64,000 nt of DNA from positions 124,020 through 188,019 of the forward strand of contig JAPTHR010000005.1 in assembly GCA_029228645.1 (NCBI GenBank), written 5' to 3'. The notes below the pieces were generated by a model. That model searched no databases, was not told where the DNA came from, and saw only the letters and a program-made list of their open reading frames with translations. Of this stretch, positions 23,432-34,014 are shown piece after piece (within the stretch, counting starts at the first letter, position 1; every line of letters begins with the position of its first letter). The DNA comes from Gammaproteobacteria bacterium Milos-ODIII6. Its GTDB lineage: Bacteria; Pseudomonadota; Gammaproteobacteria; Chromatiales; Chromatiaceae. The position numbers and the translations under genes were made by a program.

Positions 23432-24130
23432 ATGTCCAAGCATGCGCAATCGACTCATCGCCAGCCAATCCTGCTCTGGCTCTTCCTTTTGTTGTTTGGG
23501 CTCGCGGAGGCACACGCGGCGGATCCGAGTGAGGACTTTTTCGATCTGGAGAATCTCCGGGTCAATATCCGGGAAGACATCCCCTATGTAACGGTCAAGC
23601 ACCAGGGCGAAGACATCATCGTCATGCGACGCCAGGACGAGGGCGCGACCATAGACGCGCCCTACGACAGCACCTCCCGCGACTGCCCGCCGTTCTGCAT
23701 CCAGCCCATGCATCTGCACCCGGGCGTGGAGACCATCGGTGAGCTCGAACTGATCGAGTACCTGCAAAGGGTCAGCTCCGGCGACAGCGAGGTATTGGTA
23801 ATCGATTCGCGAACCGAGGCCTACACCCAACTCGGCACCATTCCGGGGTCAATCAATATCCCGTTTACCAAACTTGATCTTTCCTACACACCGGAGTCGG
23901 AGATCGTCGAGACGCTCAAGCTCGACTTCAATGCCTTCTTCAGCGGCGAGCTGTGGGATTTCCGTCACGCCAAGACGCTCGTGTTTTTCTGCAATGGTCC
24001 CTGGTGCGGGCAATCGCCCACCAATATCAGGATTCTGCTGCGACTGGGCTATCCATCGGAAAAGCTCAAATGGTACCGCGGCGGCATCCAGGCCTGGGAA
24101 CAGTTCGGCCTGACCACCGTCAAGGATTAG
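23432..24130 (+). CDS. exported rhodanese-like protein with CNGPWC motif
   Basis: A 232-residue periplasmic protein. The signal peptide (ILLWLFLLLFGLAEAHAA) is followed by an N-terminal region with CPPFCIQPMHLHPGVETIGE. A rhodanese domain then carries VLVIDSRTEAYTQLGTIPGSINIPF and the active-site loop FFCNGPWCGQSPTNIR. The last matches the CxxCW-type rhodanese loop seen in proteins linked to sulfur or PQQ metabolism. It probably transfers or carries sulfane sulfur outside the cytoplasm. The inner ATG was chosen over a longer ORF that runs through the operator and the tetR gene. Confidence 0.83.
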   Translation: MSKHAQSTHRQPILLWLFLLLFGLAEAHAADPSEDFFDLENLRVNIREDIPYVTVKHQGEDIIVMRRQDEGATIDAPYDSTSRDCPPFCIQPMHLHPGVETIGELELIEYLQRVSSGDSEVLVIDSRTEAYTQLGTIPGSINIPFTKLDLSYTPESEIVETLKLDFNAFFSGELWDFRHAKTLVFFCNGPWCGQSPTNIRILLRLGYPSEKLKWYRGGIQAWEQFGLTTVKD

Positions 24131-24166
24131 CAGGCGAGGCGAGGTCCAAAATGTACAAAAAGGGGG

Positions 24167-24195
24167 TAGACAAGAAGTCGGGTCTGGCCTAAGAT
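24167..24195 (+). promoter_or_regulatory. promoter of the tRNA-Ala/tRNA-Glu unit
   Basis: TAGACA (24167-24172) and TAAGAT (24190-24195) are separated by exactly 17 bases. The following discriminator TTGCGCC is GC-rich, as at stringently controlled stable-RNA promoters. Confidence 0.65.
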
Positions 24196-24253
24196 TTGCG
24201 CCTCTTCGACGAGCCCCACTGCGACGTGGAAGCCGTGTCGACGTATCCAGTGA

Positions 24254-24329
24254 GGGGCCATAGCTCAGCTGGGAGAGCGCAACACTGGCAGTGTTGAGGT
24301 CGGCGGTTCGATCCCGCCTGGCTCCACCA
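24254..24329 (+). tRNA. tRNA-Ala (anticodon GGC)
   Basis: A 76-base cloverleaf including encoded CCA. Acceptor GGGGCCA pairs with TGGCTCC. The D-stem AGCTC, the anticodon loop CTGGCAG between CAACA and TGTTG (anticodon 24287-24289), and the T-loop GGTTCGATCCC are all normal. It reads GCC alanine codons. Confidence 0.97.
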
Positions 24330-24349
24330 AACAATTTGCAAAGGTTTCT

Positions 24350-24425
24350 GTCCCGTTCATCTAGAGGCCTAGGATCCCAGCCTTTCACGCTGGTTACAGG
24401 GGTTCGACTCCCCTACGGGACGCCA
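24350..24425 (+). tRNA. tRNA-Glu (anticodon TTC)
   Basis: A 76-base tRNA with encoded CCA. Acceptor GTCCCGT pairs with ACGGGAC; the anticodon loop CTTTCAC has TTC at 24384-24386; the T-arm is GGGGTTCGACTCCCC. It lies 20 bases after tRNA-Ala in one transcript. The same window encodes its synthetase, gltX. Confidence 0.97.
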
Positions 24426-24429
24426 ACAG

Positions 24430-24464
24430 AACCCCGGCCACAGCACAGTGGTCGGGGTTTTTTT
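24430..24464 (+). terminator. rho-independent terminator of the tRNA unit
   Basis: AACCCCGGCCAC (24430-24441) pairs with GTGGTCGGGGTT (24448-24459) over 12 base pairs with one G-T pair and a six-base loop, followed by a run of seven T. A strong intrinsic terminator. Confidence 0.93.
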
Positions 24465-24484
24465 ATTCCAGTTCGGGGGTGGAC

Positions 24485-24676
24485 ATGCACAAGTCCGGAG
24501 TCGTGGCGGTGTGGATCGGTTTGATCCTGATCGTGTTCGGACTGGTGACCGGATTTACCCTGCTGTTTCTTGACCACGATGATCTGTCCATGGTGTTCAT
24601 GACCGCGGTGCCGTTTGGTTTTCTGTTCCTTTTCGGGGGACTGGTCGCGACCCAACTCAGCCCGCCACGCCGTTAG
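24485..24676 (+). CDS. small two-helix membrane protein
   Basis: A 63-residue protein with two hydrophobic stretches: VAVWIGLILIVFGLVTGF and FMTAVPFGFLFLFGGLVA. The short loop LDHDDLS lies between them. GGGGGTGG lies just before the ATG; a GTG six bases upstream is an alternative start. Function unknown. It stands between the tRNA terminator and the convergent csiV gene. Confidence 0.6.
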   Translation: MHKSGVVAVWIGLILIVFGLVTGFTLLFLDHDDLSMVFMTAVPFGFLFLFGGLVATQLSPPRR

Positions 24677-24691
24677 CGGACGGACAGCTGC

Positions 24692-25378
24692 TCAGGTTGG
24701 GTCCGGCATGGCGCGTGGCAGTTCGCCAGTGGGCGCCCTCTGCTCCGGTGGATTGTCCACTTTTGCGGGATCTGCCGGCGTGCTGGGGGACTCGACGGTC
24801 TCGCTGTCACCGGATACCGCGCTCGGATTCTGGTAGCGGTCTGCCCGGAAAAGGATGCCAAGCTTGGGGTGATCGACGTAATGGGTTTCGCCGCTGCGCA
24901 CGCGCGCGTGTTCCCGCACGCGATACATCCCGTCGGCACGATTCACCAGGAGGTCGGTATGCAGGTGAATGAAGCGTCCGCGATCGAGTCGGATTACGCC
25001 ATTCACAGAGCCACTCCGGATGCCCAGCGCCGGGTTTTTGCGGGATTCCGGTATCTCCTGCCGCCAACGCAGGTGCGCCTGGACCGCCGCACCTCTGCGC
25101 TTCAGGGTATAGGCCGAAGGCTTCAGTTCACCTCCGGCGAGGGGCAGGAATTGAATGCCCGCGTTGGCAGCTGCATTACCGGAGCCGGATAGCGAGGCCA
25201 GTACGTCGGTGGCCTCGGGTAGCCCGGGAGTCTCGGGAAAACGCTCATCGTCGTCATCTGCCGGTTGTTCGAAAATCACCAGCTCCAGATCGTATACGCC
25301 TTCCTTTGCGAGGCTGCTGCCAAAGGCAAGCAGGGTCGCGAGCAAGAACAACAGCTTTCCCGGGTTTTTCATGTCCAT
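24692..25378 (-). CDS. csiV: CsiV family exported protein
   Basis: A 228-residue protein with a signal peptide (LLFLLATLLAFGSSLA), then YDLELVIFEQPADDDDERFPE and, near residue 165, THYVDHPKLGILFRADRY. The YDLE..IF start and the HYVDHP.LG.L segment are the CsiV family hallmarks. The family was named for a role in colonisation and sorting of cell-wall-related factors, and the gene commonly sits beside mfd. A Pro/Glu-rich disordered tail ends the protein. A second ATG two codons downstream is an equal start candidate. Confidence 0.78.
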   Translation of the reverse strand: MDMKNPGKLLFLLATLLAFGSSLAKEGVYDLELVIFEQPADDDDERFPETPGLPEATDVLASLSGSGNAAANAGIQFLPLAGGELKPSAYTLKRRGAAVQAHLRWRQEIPESRKNPALGIRSGSVNGVIRLDRGRFIHLHTDLLVNRADGMYRVREHARVRSGETHYVDHPKLGILFRADRYQNPSAVSGDSETVESPSTPADPAKVDNPPEQRAPTGELPRAMPDPT

Positions 25379-25399
25379 GATCCAGTGGTGCGCGAGCGG

Positions 25400-28300
25400 C
25401 TATTCTGCCCCGGCGGCGGCGGGATTCCCAGTCAGTTCGCCGAGCACCTGGCGCGTCCGGGCAATGCGCTCCTGTGGGCTTTGCATGTCGGCAAAGAAAC
25501 GCAGCCGGTCGCCACCGTCCAGCCTGAAGTCCTTCGGTCGGGTCTGAATGAGTTGGATCAGGCGCGCGGCATCGATGCGTGGCTCCGCGTCGAACAGGAC
25601 GCGTCCATCCTGCGGGCCGGCTTCGACCTTGCGTATTCCAAGGTGCTGAATCGTCAGTTTCATCCCGGTGATCTCGAACAGGCGCTTGGCGGGCTCCGGC
25701 AGGAGGCCGAAGCGGTCGATCATCTCCACCATGAGTTCCTTGAGCGCCTCCGGTGATTCTGCGGAGGCGATACGCTTGTACTGGATCAGGCGGATATGCA
25801 CGTCCGGGAGGTAGTCCTCGGGCAGCAGCGCCGGGATATGCAGGTCGATCTCGGTGCCATGGTCGAGCGGCCGATCGAGTTCCGGCTGGCGTCCCTCGCG
25901 GATCGCCTTGACCGCCTGCTCCAGCATTTCGGTATACAGGGTGAACCCGATCTCGTGGATCTGGCCGCTCTGCTCGTCACCGAGCAGTTCGCCCGCGCCG
26001 CGAATCTCGAGATCGTGGGTGGCCAGGGTGAAGCCGGCCCCGAGGTCCTCGAGCGCTTCGATCGCCTCCAGCCGCTTGCGCGCATCCGGGGTTATGCTCT
26101 TTGGCGGCGGGGTGAGCAGGTAGGCATAGGCGCGATGGTGCGACCGTCCGACGCGTCCGCGCAGCTGGTGTAGCTGCGCCAGTCCGAGCTTGTCGGCGCG
26201 GTTGATGATGATGGTATTCGCGGTGGGCACGTCGATGCCCGATTCCACGATAGTCGTACACACCAGAACATTGAACCGCTGGTGATAGAAATCGCGCATG
26301 ATGCGTTCGAGCTCGCGCTCGCGCATCTGACCATGCGCGATCTCGATGCGTATCTGCGGCAGGAGCTCGCCGATTTTCGCGGCGGTCTTCTCGATGCTCG
26401 AAACCTCGTTGTGCAGGAAGTAGATCTGTCCCCCGCGACTCAGTTCCCGCTGGCAGGCCTCGCTGATCTGCGCGTCATTCCATTGCGAGACAAAGGTCTT
26501 GATCGGGTGCCGCGCGGCCGGTGGCGTGGCGATGATGGACAGGTCGCGCATTCCTGACATGGCCATGTTGAGGGTTCGCGGAATGGGCGTTGCGGTCAGG
26601 GTGAGTATGTCCACTTCGGCACGCAGGGATTTCAGCTGTTCCTTGTGCCTTACCCCGAAGCGGTGCTCCTCGTCGATGATCGCCAGTCCAAGGTCTTTGA
26701 AACGCAGATCCTTGCCGAGCAGCTTGTGGGTCCCGACCACGATGTCGATGGTGCCGTCGGCCAGTCCGCGGGTGATCTCGCCGACCTCTTTCGCGGAGCG
26801 GAAGCGCGACAGCCCCGCCACCTTGATCGGCCAATCGGCGAAGCGGTCGGCGAAGTTCTGGTAATGCTGCTGGGCGAGCAGGGTGGTTGGGACCAGGACC
26901 GCCACCTGGCGGCCGTTGTTGGCGGCCATGAAGGCGGCACGCATGGCGACCTCGGTCTTGCCGAAGCCGACATCGCCGCACACCACACGGTCCATCGGTC
27001 GCGGCGCGCTCATGTCCGCAATCACCGCGGCGATTGCTCCGGCCTGGTCCGGGGTCTCCTCGAATTCGAATTCGCTGGCGAACTGCAGATAGTCATCGCC
27101 GGGTGCGGGCAGCGCGGTGCCGCGGCGCGCCTCGCGGCGGGCGTAGATGTCGAGCAGTTCCGCGGCCACATCGCAGACCTTCTCGGCGGCCTTGCGCTTG
27201 GCCTTCTCCCACTGTCCGCTGCCGAGCCGATGCAGGGGCGCCGCTTCTTCCGAGGCACCGGTGTAACGCGAGATCAATTGCAGCGAGGAGACCGGAACGT
27301 ACAGCTTGTCGCCCTTGGCATATTCCAGGGTGAGGTATTCCTGCGGCGTGTCGCCCACGGCAAGTGTCTGCAGGCCGAGGTAGCGCCCGATGCCATGTTC
27401 CTCGTGCACCACCGGGGAACCGATCTGCAGCTCCGCCAGGTTGCGCACCACCTGGTCGGCATCCGGTCCACGCCGTGCCCGCCGGCGTTGCTGACGCACT
27501 TTTTCCCCGAGCAGGAGCGCTTCCGGTATGACCGCGATATCGGGCTCGTTCAGCCACAGTCCCGACTCGATCGGCGCCGCCGTGATGCACAGCGGCGCAT
27601 CCTTGCCAAGGAAGTCGTCCCAACCCTCGACCAGGGTCGGGCTGATGTGCTGGTCGCGCAGGGTGTCACGCAATGCCTCGCGACGCCCCGCCGTCTCGGC
27701 GACGAACAGGGTTCGCCCCTGGTGCTGTTGCAGGAACTGGCGCAGCGCGGCGGCGGGTTCCGCGGCCTTGGCCTGCAGCGCGAGCGGTGGCAGAGGGCGT
27801 ACGTCGAGGTTGTCCCCCTGTTCGCGCTCGAAGGGTCGGTAAGTGACCCCACTGTAGGCCCGCAGCCGATCGAGGAGGCCGTCCGGTTGCAGGTACAGGC
27901 TTTCGGGCGCGAGCAGCGGCCGCTCGATATCGTGACGTCGTTGTTCGTAGCGCAATCCGACCTGCGTCAGGAACTGTTGCGCGAGGGTTTCCACCTGCTC
28001 GTCATGCACCACCAGCGTCCCTTGGGGCAGGTAGTCGAAGAGCGACTCGGTGGCATCGAAGAAGAGTGGCAGGTAGTACTCGATGCCACCCGGCAGCATG
28101 CCCTCGCTGACATCGCGGTAGATCAGGCTGCGTTGTGGATCGCCATCGAAATACTCGCGCCAGGCGCGGCGGAAGCGGTTGATCGCGGTCTCGTCCACCG
28201 GGAACTCGCGCGCGGGCAACATCGAGAAGCGCTCGATCTTCTCCAGGGTGCGCTGCGACTCCGGGTCGAAGATCCGGATCGAGTCGACTTCATCGTCGAA

Positions 28301-28855
28301 CAGATCGATACGCAGCGGGGTTTCGCCACCCATCGGAAAGAGGTCGATCAGCGAACCCCGAACCGAGAATTCGCCATGAGCCATGACCTGCGAAACGTTC
28401 TCGTAACCGGCCTGTTCGAGGCGACGCCGGAACTCGTCGAAATCGATGCGCTGCCCAAGTTCGAGCTCCAGGCTGTGTGCATCCAGGAAAGACGAGGGAA
28501 GGATTCGTTGCAGCAGGGTGGGCACCGGTGCGATCACGATGCCACGCCCCATGCCGCGCAGCTGGCGCAGGGTCTGCAGGCGTTCCGAGACCAGCTCCGG
28601 CAGGGGCGAGAAGACGTCGTAGGGCAGGGTTTCCCAGTCGGGGAAGACGATCACGGGGAGGCGGCTGCCGGCAAGGAAGAAGCGCAATTCCTCGGCGATG
28701 CGCGAGGCGCTCTGGACGTCATCGGTGACCAGCAGGAGCGGCTGATCGCCCTCCCTGGCGGCACTCGCGAGCGCGAGGCTGAGCGCGGCATCGACACATC
28801 GGCCCCAGTGACTCGATGCTGTAGGGCTGGAGGGAAGGGGCGGATGAAATGACAT
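25400..28855 (-). CDS. mfd: transcription-repair coupling factor Mfd
   Basis: A 1151-residue superfamily 2 translocase of the normal Mfd length. The N-terminal UvrB-homology domain starts near residue 20. The RNA-polymerase-interaction region holds the [17 protein letters not shown] motif near residue 480. Walker A is [16 protein letters not shown] and Walker B is [26 protein letters not shown] is motif VI. The C-terminal TRCF domain is present. Mfd removes stalled RNA polymerase at DNA lesions and recruits UvrA, so it works with the UvrC encoded at 46 kb. Divergent from rarA. Confidence 0.96.
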   Translation of the reverse strand: MSFHPPLPSSPTASSHWGRCVDAALSLALASAAREGDQPLLLVTDDVQSASRIAEELRFFLAGSRLPVIVFPDWETLPYDVFSPLPELVSERLQTLRQLRGMGRGIVIAPVPTLLQRILPSSFLDAHSLELELGQRIDFDEFRRRLEQAGYENVSQVMAHGEFSVRGSLIDLFPMGGETPLRIDLFDDEVDSIRIFDPESQRTLEKIERFSMLPAREFPVDETAINRFRRAWREYFDGDPQRSLIYRDVSEGMLPGGIEYYLPLFFDATESLFDYLPQGTLVVHDEQVETLAQQFLTQVGLRYEQRRHDIERPLLAPESLYLQPDGLLDRLRAYSGVTYRPFEREQGDNLDVRPLPPLALQAKAAEPAAALRQFLQQHQGRTLFVAETAGRREALRDTLRDQHISPTLVEGWDDFLGKDAPLCITAAPIESGLWLNEPDIAVIPEALLLGEKVRQQRRRARRGPDADQVVRNLAELQIGSPVVHEEHGIGRYLGLQTLAVGDTPQEYLTLEYAKGDKLYVPVSSLQLISRYTGASEEAAPLHRLGSGQWEKAKRKAAEKVCDVAAELLDIYARREARRGTALPAPGDDYLQFASEFEFEETPDQAGAIAAVIADMSAPRPMDRVVCGDVGFGKTEVAMRAAFMAANNGRQVAVLVPTTLLAQQHYQNFADRFADWPIKVAGLSRFRSAKEVGEITRGLADGTIDIVVGTHKLLGKDLRFKDLGLAIIDEEHRFGVRHKEQLKSLRAEVDILTLTATPIPRTLNMAMSGMRDLSIIATPPAARHPIKTFVSQWNDAQISEACQRELSRGGQIYFLHNEVSSIEKTAAKIGELLPQIRIEIAHGQMRERELERIMRDFYHQRFNVLVCTTIVESGIDVPTANTIIINRADKLGLAQLHQLRGRVGRSHHRAYAYLLTPPPKSITPDARKRLEAIEALEDLGAGFTLATHDLEIRGAGELLGDEQSGQIHEIGFTLYTEMLEQAVKAIREGRQPELDRPLDHGTEIDLHIPALLPEDYLPDVHIRLIQYKRIASAESPEALKELMVEMIDRFGLLPEPAKRLFEITGMKLTIQHLGIRKVEAGPQDGRVLFDAEPRIDAARLIQLIQTRPKDFRLDGGDRLRFFADMQSPQERIARTRQVLGELTGNPAAAGAE

Positions 28856-28983
28856 GGAGCTCTCGGGCCGTCAAAAGCGCGCTATTTTTGCATATCCGGT
28901 GGCACCGGATACAGCTTACTCGACCGCGGTGTCCGCTCTGCCGGCTGCCCCTGCGATCCGGATATCCCTTACAATCCCCGCGT

Positions 28984-30336
28984 ATGAGTAGCGACGACCT
29001 GTTCGCCCCGCAATCGCCCGTCTCGCAGCCGCTCGCGGACCGGATGCGGCCGCGGCGGATAGAAGAGTACGTCGGCCAGGAACACATACTCGGCGAGGGC
29101 AAGCCGCTGCGGGATGCGATTCTCGCCGGCAACCTGCATTCGATGATCCTGTGGGGTCCGCCAGGTACCGGCAAGACCACCCTGGCGAGGCTGTTGGCCA
29201 ATCATGCGGGGCATCAGTTCATCACGCTCTCGGCGGTGCTCTCGGGGGTCAAGGAAATCCGCGCTGCGGTGGAGCAGGCGCAACAGACGCATGCGCTCAA
29301 CGGCCGGCCGACCTTGCTGTTCATCGACGAGGTGCACCGCTTCAACAAGTCCCAGCAGGACGCCTTTCTGCCGCATGTCGAGGATGGGACCTTCATCTTC
29401 GTCGGCGCGACCACCGAGAATCCCTCGTTCGAGCTGAACAACGCCTTACTCTCCCGGGCGAGGGTGTATGTGCTGCAGGCGCTGCAGCCCGCGGCCATCA
29501 GGATGCTGCTCGTGCGCGCCCTGCAGGATACGGAGAGGGGACTGGGCAAACTCCAGCTGGAACTTCGGGACGAGCAGCTCGACGCCCTGGCGCAGGCCGC
29601 GGATGGGGATGCACGGCGCGCCCTGAATCTGCTCGAGATCGCCAGCGACCTGGCGCAGGATGGCAAGCTCCCGGACAAGCGGCTCGACGACATCCTGTCC
29701 GGCCAGGTGCGGCGCTTCGACAAGGGCGGCGAGGCCTTTTACGACCAGATTTCGGCGCTGCACAAGTCGGTCAGGGGCTCCTCTCCGGACGCCGCGCTCT
29801 ACTGGTTCTGCCGCATGCTGGACGGCGGCTGCGATCCGCTCTACATCGCGCGCCGGGTGGTGCGCATGGCCTCCGAGGACATTGGCAATGCGGATCCGCG
29901 CGCGCTGCAGCTGGCCCTGGCCGCCTGGGACGTACAGACCCGCCTCGGCAGCCCGGAGGGTGAACTCGCGATCGCCCAGGCGGTCGTCTATCTGGCCAGC
30001 GCGGCCAAGAGCAACGCCGTGTACGCGGCATTCAAGGCGGCCATGCAGTCGGCGCGCGAATCCGGATCGCTCGAGGTGCCGCTGCACCTGCGCAATGCGC
30101 CCACCCGCCTGATGAAGGAGCTCGACTACGGTAAAGCCTACCGCTATGCGCACGACGAGCCCGAGGGCTACGCGGCCGGCGAGCGTTATCTGCCGCAGGA
30201 GCTCGAAGGCGCCCGCTACTATCACCCGGTGGCGCGCGGCCTGGAGATCCAGATCGGTGAAAAGCTGCGTCATCTGCGCGAGCTCGACAGGCAGGCGGGT
30301 TCTGATCCGGAAGCGCCCGGTGAATCCCGCGAGTGA
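28984..30336 (+). CDS. rarA: replication-associated recombination protein RarA
   Basis: A 450-residue AAA+ ATPase of the RarA/MgsA/WRNIP1 family. [20 protein letters not shown] opens the AAA core; Walker A is [12 protein letters not shown], Walker B is [16 protein letters not shown], and sensor 1 lies in [14 protein letters not shown]. The C-terminal tetramerisation region ([32 protein letters not shown]) is complete. It acts at stalled replication forks. An upstream ATG at 28849 adds 45 unlikely residues. Gene order rarA-crcB-DUF190-serS parallels the rarA-serS pairing seen in enterics. Confidence 0.95.
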   Translation: MSSDDLFAPQSPVSQPLADRMRPRRIEEYVGQEHILGEGKPLRDAILAGNLHSMILWGPPGTGKTTLARLLANHAGHQFITLSAVLSGVKEIRAAVEQAQQTHALNGRPTLLFIDEVHRFNKSQQDAFLPHVEDGTFIFVGATTENPSFELNNALLSRARVYVLQALQPAAIRMLLVRALQDTERGLGKLQLELRDEQLDALAQAADGDARRALNLLEIASDLAQDGKLPDKRLDDILSGQVRRFDKGGEAFYDQISALHKSVRGSSPDAALYWFCRMLDGGCDPLYIARRVVRMASEDIGNADPRALQLALAAWDVQTRLGSPEGELAIAQAVVYLASAAKSNAVYAAFKAAMQSARESGSLEVPLHLRNAPTRLMKELDYGKAYRYAHDEPEGYAAGERYLPQELEGARYYHPVARGLEIQIGEKLRHLRELDRQAGSDPEAPGESRE

Positions 30337-30408
30337 GCACCGCCAGGCCGGCGACGATTTCCGCCTGCGCATTCGGTTAGAATGTGGGCTTTTCGCGGAG
30401 CCGTATCG

Positions 30409-30786
30409 TTGAGGCAGGTGCTGGTAATCGCGGCGGGTGGGGCGCTCGGGGCCGTGCTGCGCTACTGGGTGGCATCCGGTGTGTACATGCTCCTGGGACG
30501 GGGGTTTCCCTATGGCACTTTGGCCGTGAACGTGCTCGGCTCGCTGCTGATGGGGCTCTTATACGTACTCCTGCTCGAGCGCCTGGCAGTGGGTTCGGAG
30601 TGGCGCGCATTCCTCCTGATCGGGTTGCTGGGCGCCTTCACGACGTTCTCGACCTTCTCCATCGAGACCCTCGCGCTGATGCAGGACGCCATGTACCTGC
30701 GCGCCCTGCTGAATGTGGCGCTCAGCGTCGTTGCGTGCATCGGCGCCGCGTTCCTTGGCATGACCCTGGCCCGCCAGATCGGATGA
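30409..30786 (+). CDS. crcB: fluoride exporter CrcB/FluC
   Basis: A 125-residue dual-topology channel with four helices. Hallmarks are GGALGAVLRYWV, YGTLAVNVLGSLLMG and GAFTTFSTFSIE, which includes the TTFST phenylalanine-box residues lining the fluoride pore. TTG 30409, with GGAG eight bases upstream, gives the typical N-terminus LRQVLVIAAGG. The ATG at 30382 has no Shine-Dalgarno and overlaps a TAGAAT -10-like hexamer. No fluoride riboswitch was seen upstream. The next gene is its common neighbour, a DUF190 protein. Confidence 0.92.
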   Translation: MRQVLVIAAGGALGAVLRYWVASGVYMLLGRGFPYGTLAVNVLGSLLMGLLYVLLLERLAVGSEWRAFLLIGLLGAFTTFSTFSIETLALMQDAMYLRALLNVALSVVACIGAAFLGMTLARQIG

Positions 30787-30797
30787 GATGACGTGCA

Positions 30798-32389
<1,592 letters not shown>

Positions 32390-32405
32390 TTCAGAGGTTC
32401 CCTAA
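32390..32405. repeat. solo copy of the MITE end sequence
   Basis: TTCAGAGGTTCCCTAA here is identical to 8052-8067, which includes the right terminus of the foldback element at 7862-8063. It lies between the convergent serS and a small minus-strand gene. One 16-base identity is near what chance gives in 64 kb, so this is suggestive only. Confidence 0.35.
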
Positions 32406-32584
32406 CGAACCAGGGCGATCAGTACGATCACCAGCAGTACCACCGCGCCGAGTGCAACCAGTACGGAAGCCCAGTCGCCCTGTTCGGCTTTGGGGCTGTT
32501 CTGGCTCCAGTGCTTATAGGCTGGCCAGAGAAATACCAGCATCATGATGCCGGCCACGGTTCCCAGGATCGTCATCCAATCCAT
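32402..32584 (-). CDS. small membrane protein
   Basis: A 60-residue protein with a helix at each end: MTILGTVAGIMMLVFLWPAY and SVLVALGAVVLLVIVLIALV. A short polar loop (KHWSQNSPKAEQGDW) lies between them. Function unknown. It lies downstream of the YccA-like gene but behind that gene's terminator. Confidence 0.65.
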   Translation of the reverse strand: MDWMTILGTVAGIMMLVFLWPAYKHWSQNSPKAEQGDWASVLVALGAVVLLVIVLIALVR

Positions 32585-32602
32585 GCGTTTGTCCCCACAA
32601 AG

Positions 32603-32626
32603 AAAAACCCCGGCACAGGGCCGGGG
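32603..32626 (-). terminator. terminator of the YccA-like gene
   Basis: On the minus strand CCCCGGC pairs with GCCGGGG around a five-base loop, followed by TTTTTC (A-run at 32603-32607 on plus). It lies 27 bases after the stop of the 32653-33324 gene. Confidence 0.85.
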
Positions 32627-32652
32627 CCAGGCTGGTTTGCCAACCAGAGCGC

Positions 32653-33324
32653 TTATTCGTCGCTGCCGAAGATGCCGAGGATCTGCAACAGGCTGATGAA
32701 GATGTTGAAGAGACTCAGGAACAGGCCATAGGTGGCCATGATGTAGTTGGTCTCGCCGCCGCGCAGGATGCGCGAGGTGTCGAACAGGATGAAGCCACTC
32801 ATCACCAGGATGATGCCGCCGGCGACGACCAGCGAGAGCAGGGGCATCTGCAGGAACAGGTTGGCGATCATGCCCACGACCAGGACCATCATGCCGGCAA
32901 ACAGGAACCCGCCCATGAAGCTGAAATCACGTTTGCTGGTGAGCGCGTAGCCGGACAGGCCGAGGAAGATGATGCCGGTGCCACCGAAGGCGGTTGCAAT
33001 CGTCTGTGGGCCGTTCGGAAGCGACAGGTACATCGACAGGATCGGTCCAAGCCCGAAGCCGAGCAGGCCGGTGATCAGGAAGATCACCCCGATGCCCTTG
33101 GAGGAATTAGCGGTCCGGGGAAGCACGAAAATACCCATCACCATCGCTCCGATCACCGAAATGATGTAAGCGATCGACGGCACCTGAAGCGCAATCGAGA
33201 CTGCAGCCATGACCGCGCTGAAAAACAGCGTTGCCGACAGCAGCAGGTAGGTGTTTTTGAGAACCTTGTTGGCAGAAGCGGCCGACTGATAGCCACCGGA
33301 TACCACGGTTTCGTAACGGTTCAT
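32653..33324 (-). CDS. Bax inhibitor-1/YccA family membrane protein
   Basis: A 223-residue protein with seven hydrophobic helices in the BI-1 arrangement. Recognisable segments are KVLKNTYLLLSATLFFSAVM, LSGYALTSKRDFSFMGGFL, GFILFDTSRILRGGETNYIMA with its conserved aspartate, and a final LSLFNIFISLLQILGIFG. Family members behave as pH-sensitive calcium leaks or as modulators of FtsH. The start at 33324 has GAGGAGGG just upstream; a start 57 bases earlier is less likely. Confidence 0.9.
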   Translation of the reverse strand: MNRYETVVSGGYQSAASANKVLKNTYLLLSATLFFSAVMAAVSIALQVPSIAYIISVIGAMVMGIFVLPRTANSSKGIGVIFLITGLLGFGLGPILSMYLSLPNGPQTIATAFGGTGIIFLGLSGYALTSKRDFSFMGGFLFAGMMVLVVGMIANLFLQMPLLSLVVAGGIILVMSGFILFDTSRILRGGETNYIMATYGLFLSLFNIFISLLQILGIFGSDE

Positions 33325-33456
33325 CTTGCGGTTGCCCTCCTCAGGCAAGGTTGAATACGAGATTTCGTCAAATTCGACCAAAACACTCGGTCAAAGTTCA
33401 GACAAGCATAACGGCAGAGAATGACAGGTCAATACCCACAGACCTCGGAAAATCGG

Positions 33457-33484
33457 TTGTTTAATACGGAAATTCCGGTATATT
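33457..33484 (+). promoter_or_regulatory. promoter of tRNA-Ser
   Basis: TTGTTT (33457-33462) and TATATT (33479-33484) with a 16-base spacer, about 43 bases upstream of the mature tRNA 5' end. Confidence 0.5.
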
Positions 33485-33526
33485 CCGCTGCCTTCAAGGC
33501 AAGGCCCCACGCCATTGCTACCGTTT

Positions 33527-33617
<91 letters not shown>

Positions 33618-33624
33618 ATAAAGC

Positions 33625-33650
33625 AAAAGGCCCCCGCGTGGGGCCTTTTT
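33625..33650 (+). terminator. terminator after tRNA-Ser
   Basis: AAAAGGCCCC (33625-33634) pairs with GGGGCCTTTT (33640-33649) around CGCGT and continues into the T-tract. A classical intrinsic terminator eight bases after the tRNA. Confidence 0.92.
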
Positions 33651-34014
33651 CTTTATCAGGGGAGCGGCGGCTCGATAAGAACCCATCGGTTCGACGGAGC
33701 GGTGGCAGGCCGCGGCTACGAATTACTCAATGTTGCATGCCTGTCCCGGACCTCGGGACCCCCTGTACGCTTCTGTGCAGGGCTGCGTTTAAGAAGCAAT
33801 TTCTTTTTTTAGTTAAAAAAAGCGCAGTAAACTGCGGAAAATTACACATTTTTCAAGCGACAAGAATTAGAATCTTGTAACGTATGAGGATATTGGTTCA
33901 TTGGAACTAAAGTAATGATCGTTGCTGCCGAATGATTACAGGTGGAGCCGCCATGTTTGGATGCATGGCAGAACGTGTAAGGGAAGCACTGTCATAGTCA
34001 TTCAGGTGATTCAA
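33651..34014. other. AT-rich regulatory region, no gene
   Basis: No credible coding sequence. It holds several inverted repeats: GTCCC/GGGAC (33743-33759), CCCTGTAC/GTGCAGGG (33761-33782), TTTTTTT/AAAAAAA (33804-33821) and CGCAGT-AA-ACTGCG (33823-33836). From about 33785 the composition becomes clearly AT-rich, unlike the rest of the window. It is the likely promoter and operator region for the substrate-binding protein and GGDEF/EAL gene pair. No individual promoter could be fixed. Confidence 0.45.

Noticed and set aside
26645-28852. 735-codon open frame opposite mfd
   Set aside because: Same reasoning; mfd has every expected motif in the other strand.
30337-30408. Fluoride riboswitch upstream of crcB
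   Set aside because: The gap is only about 70 bases and lacks the conserved GGNGAUGG and pseudoknot segments.
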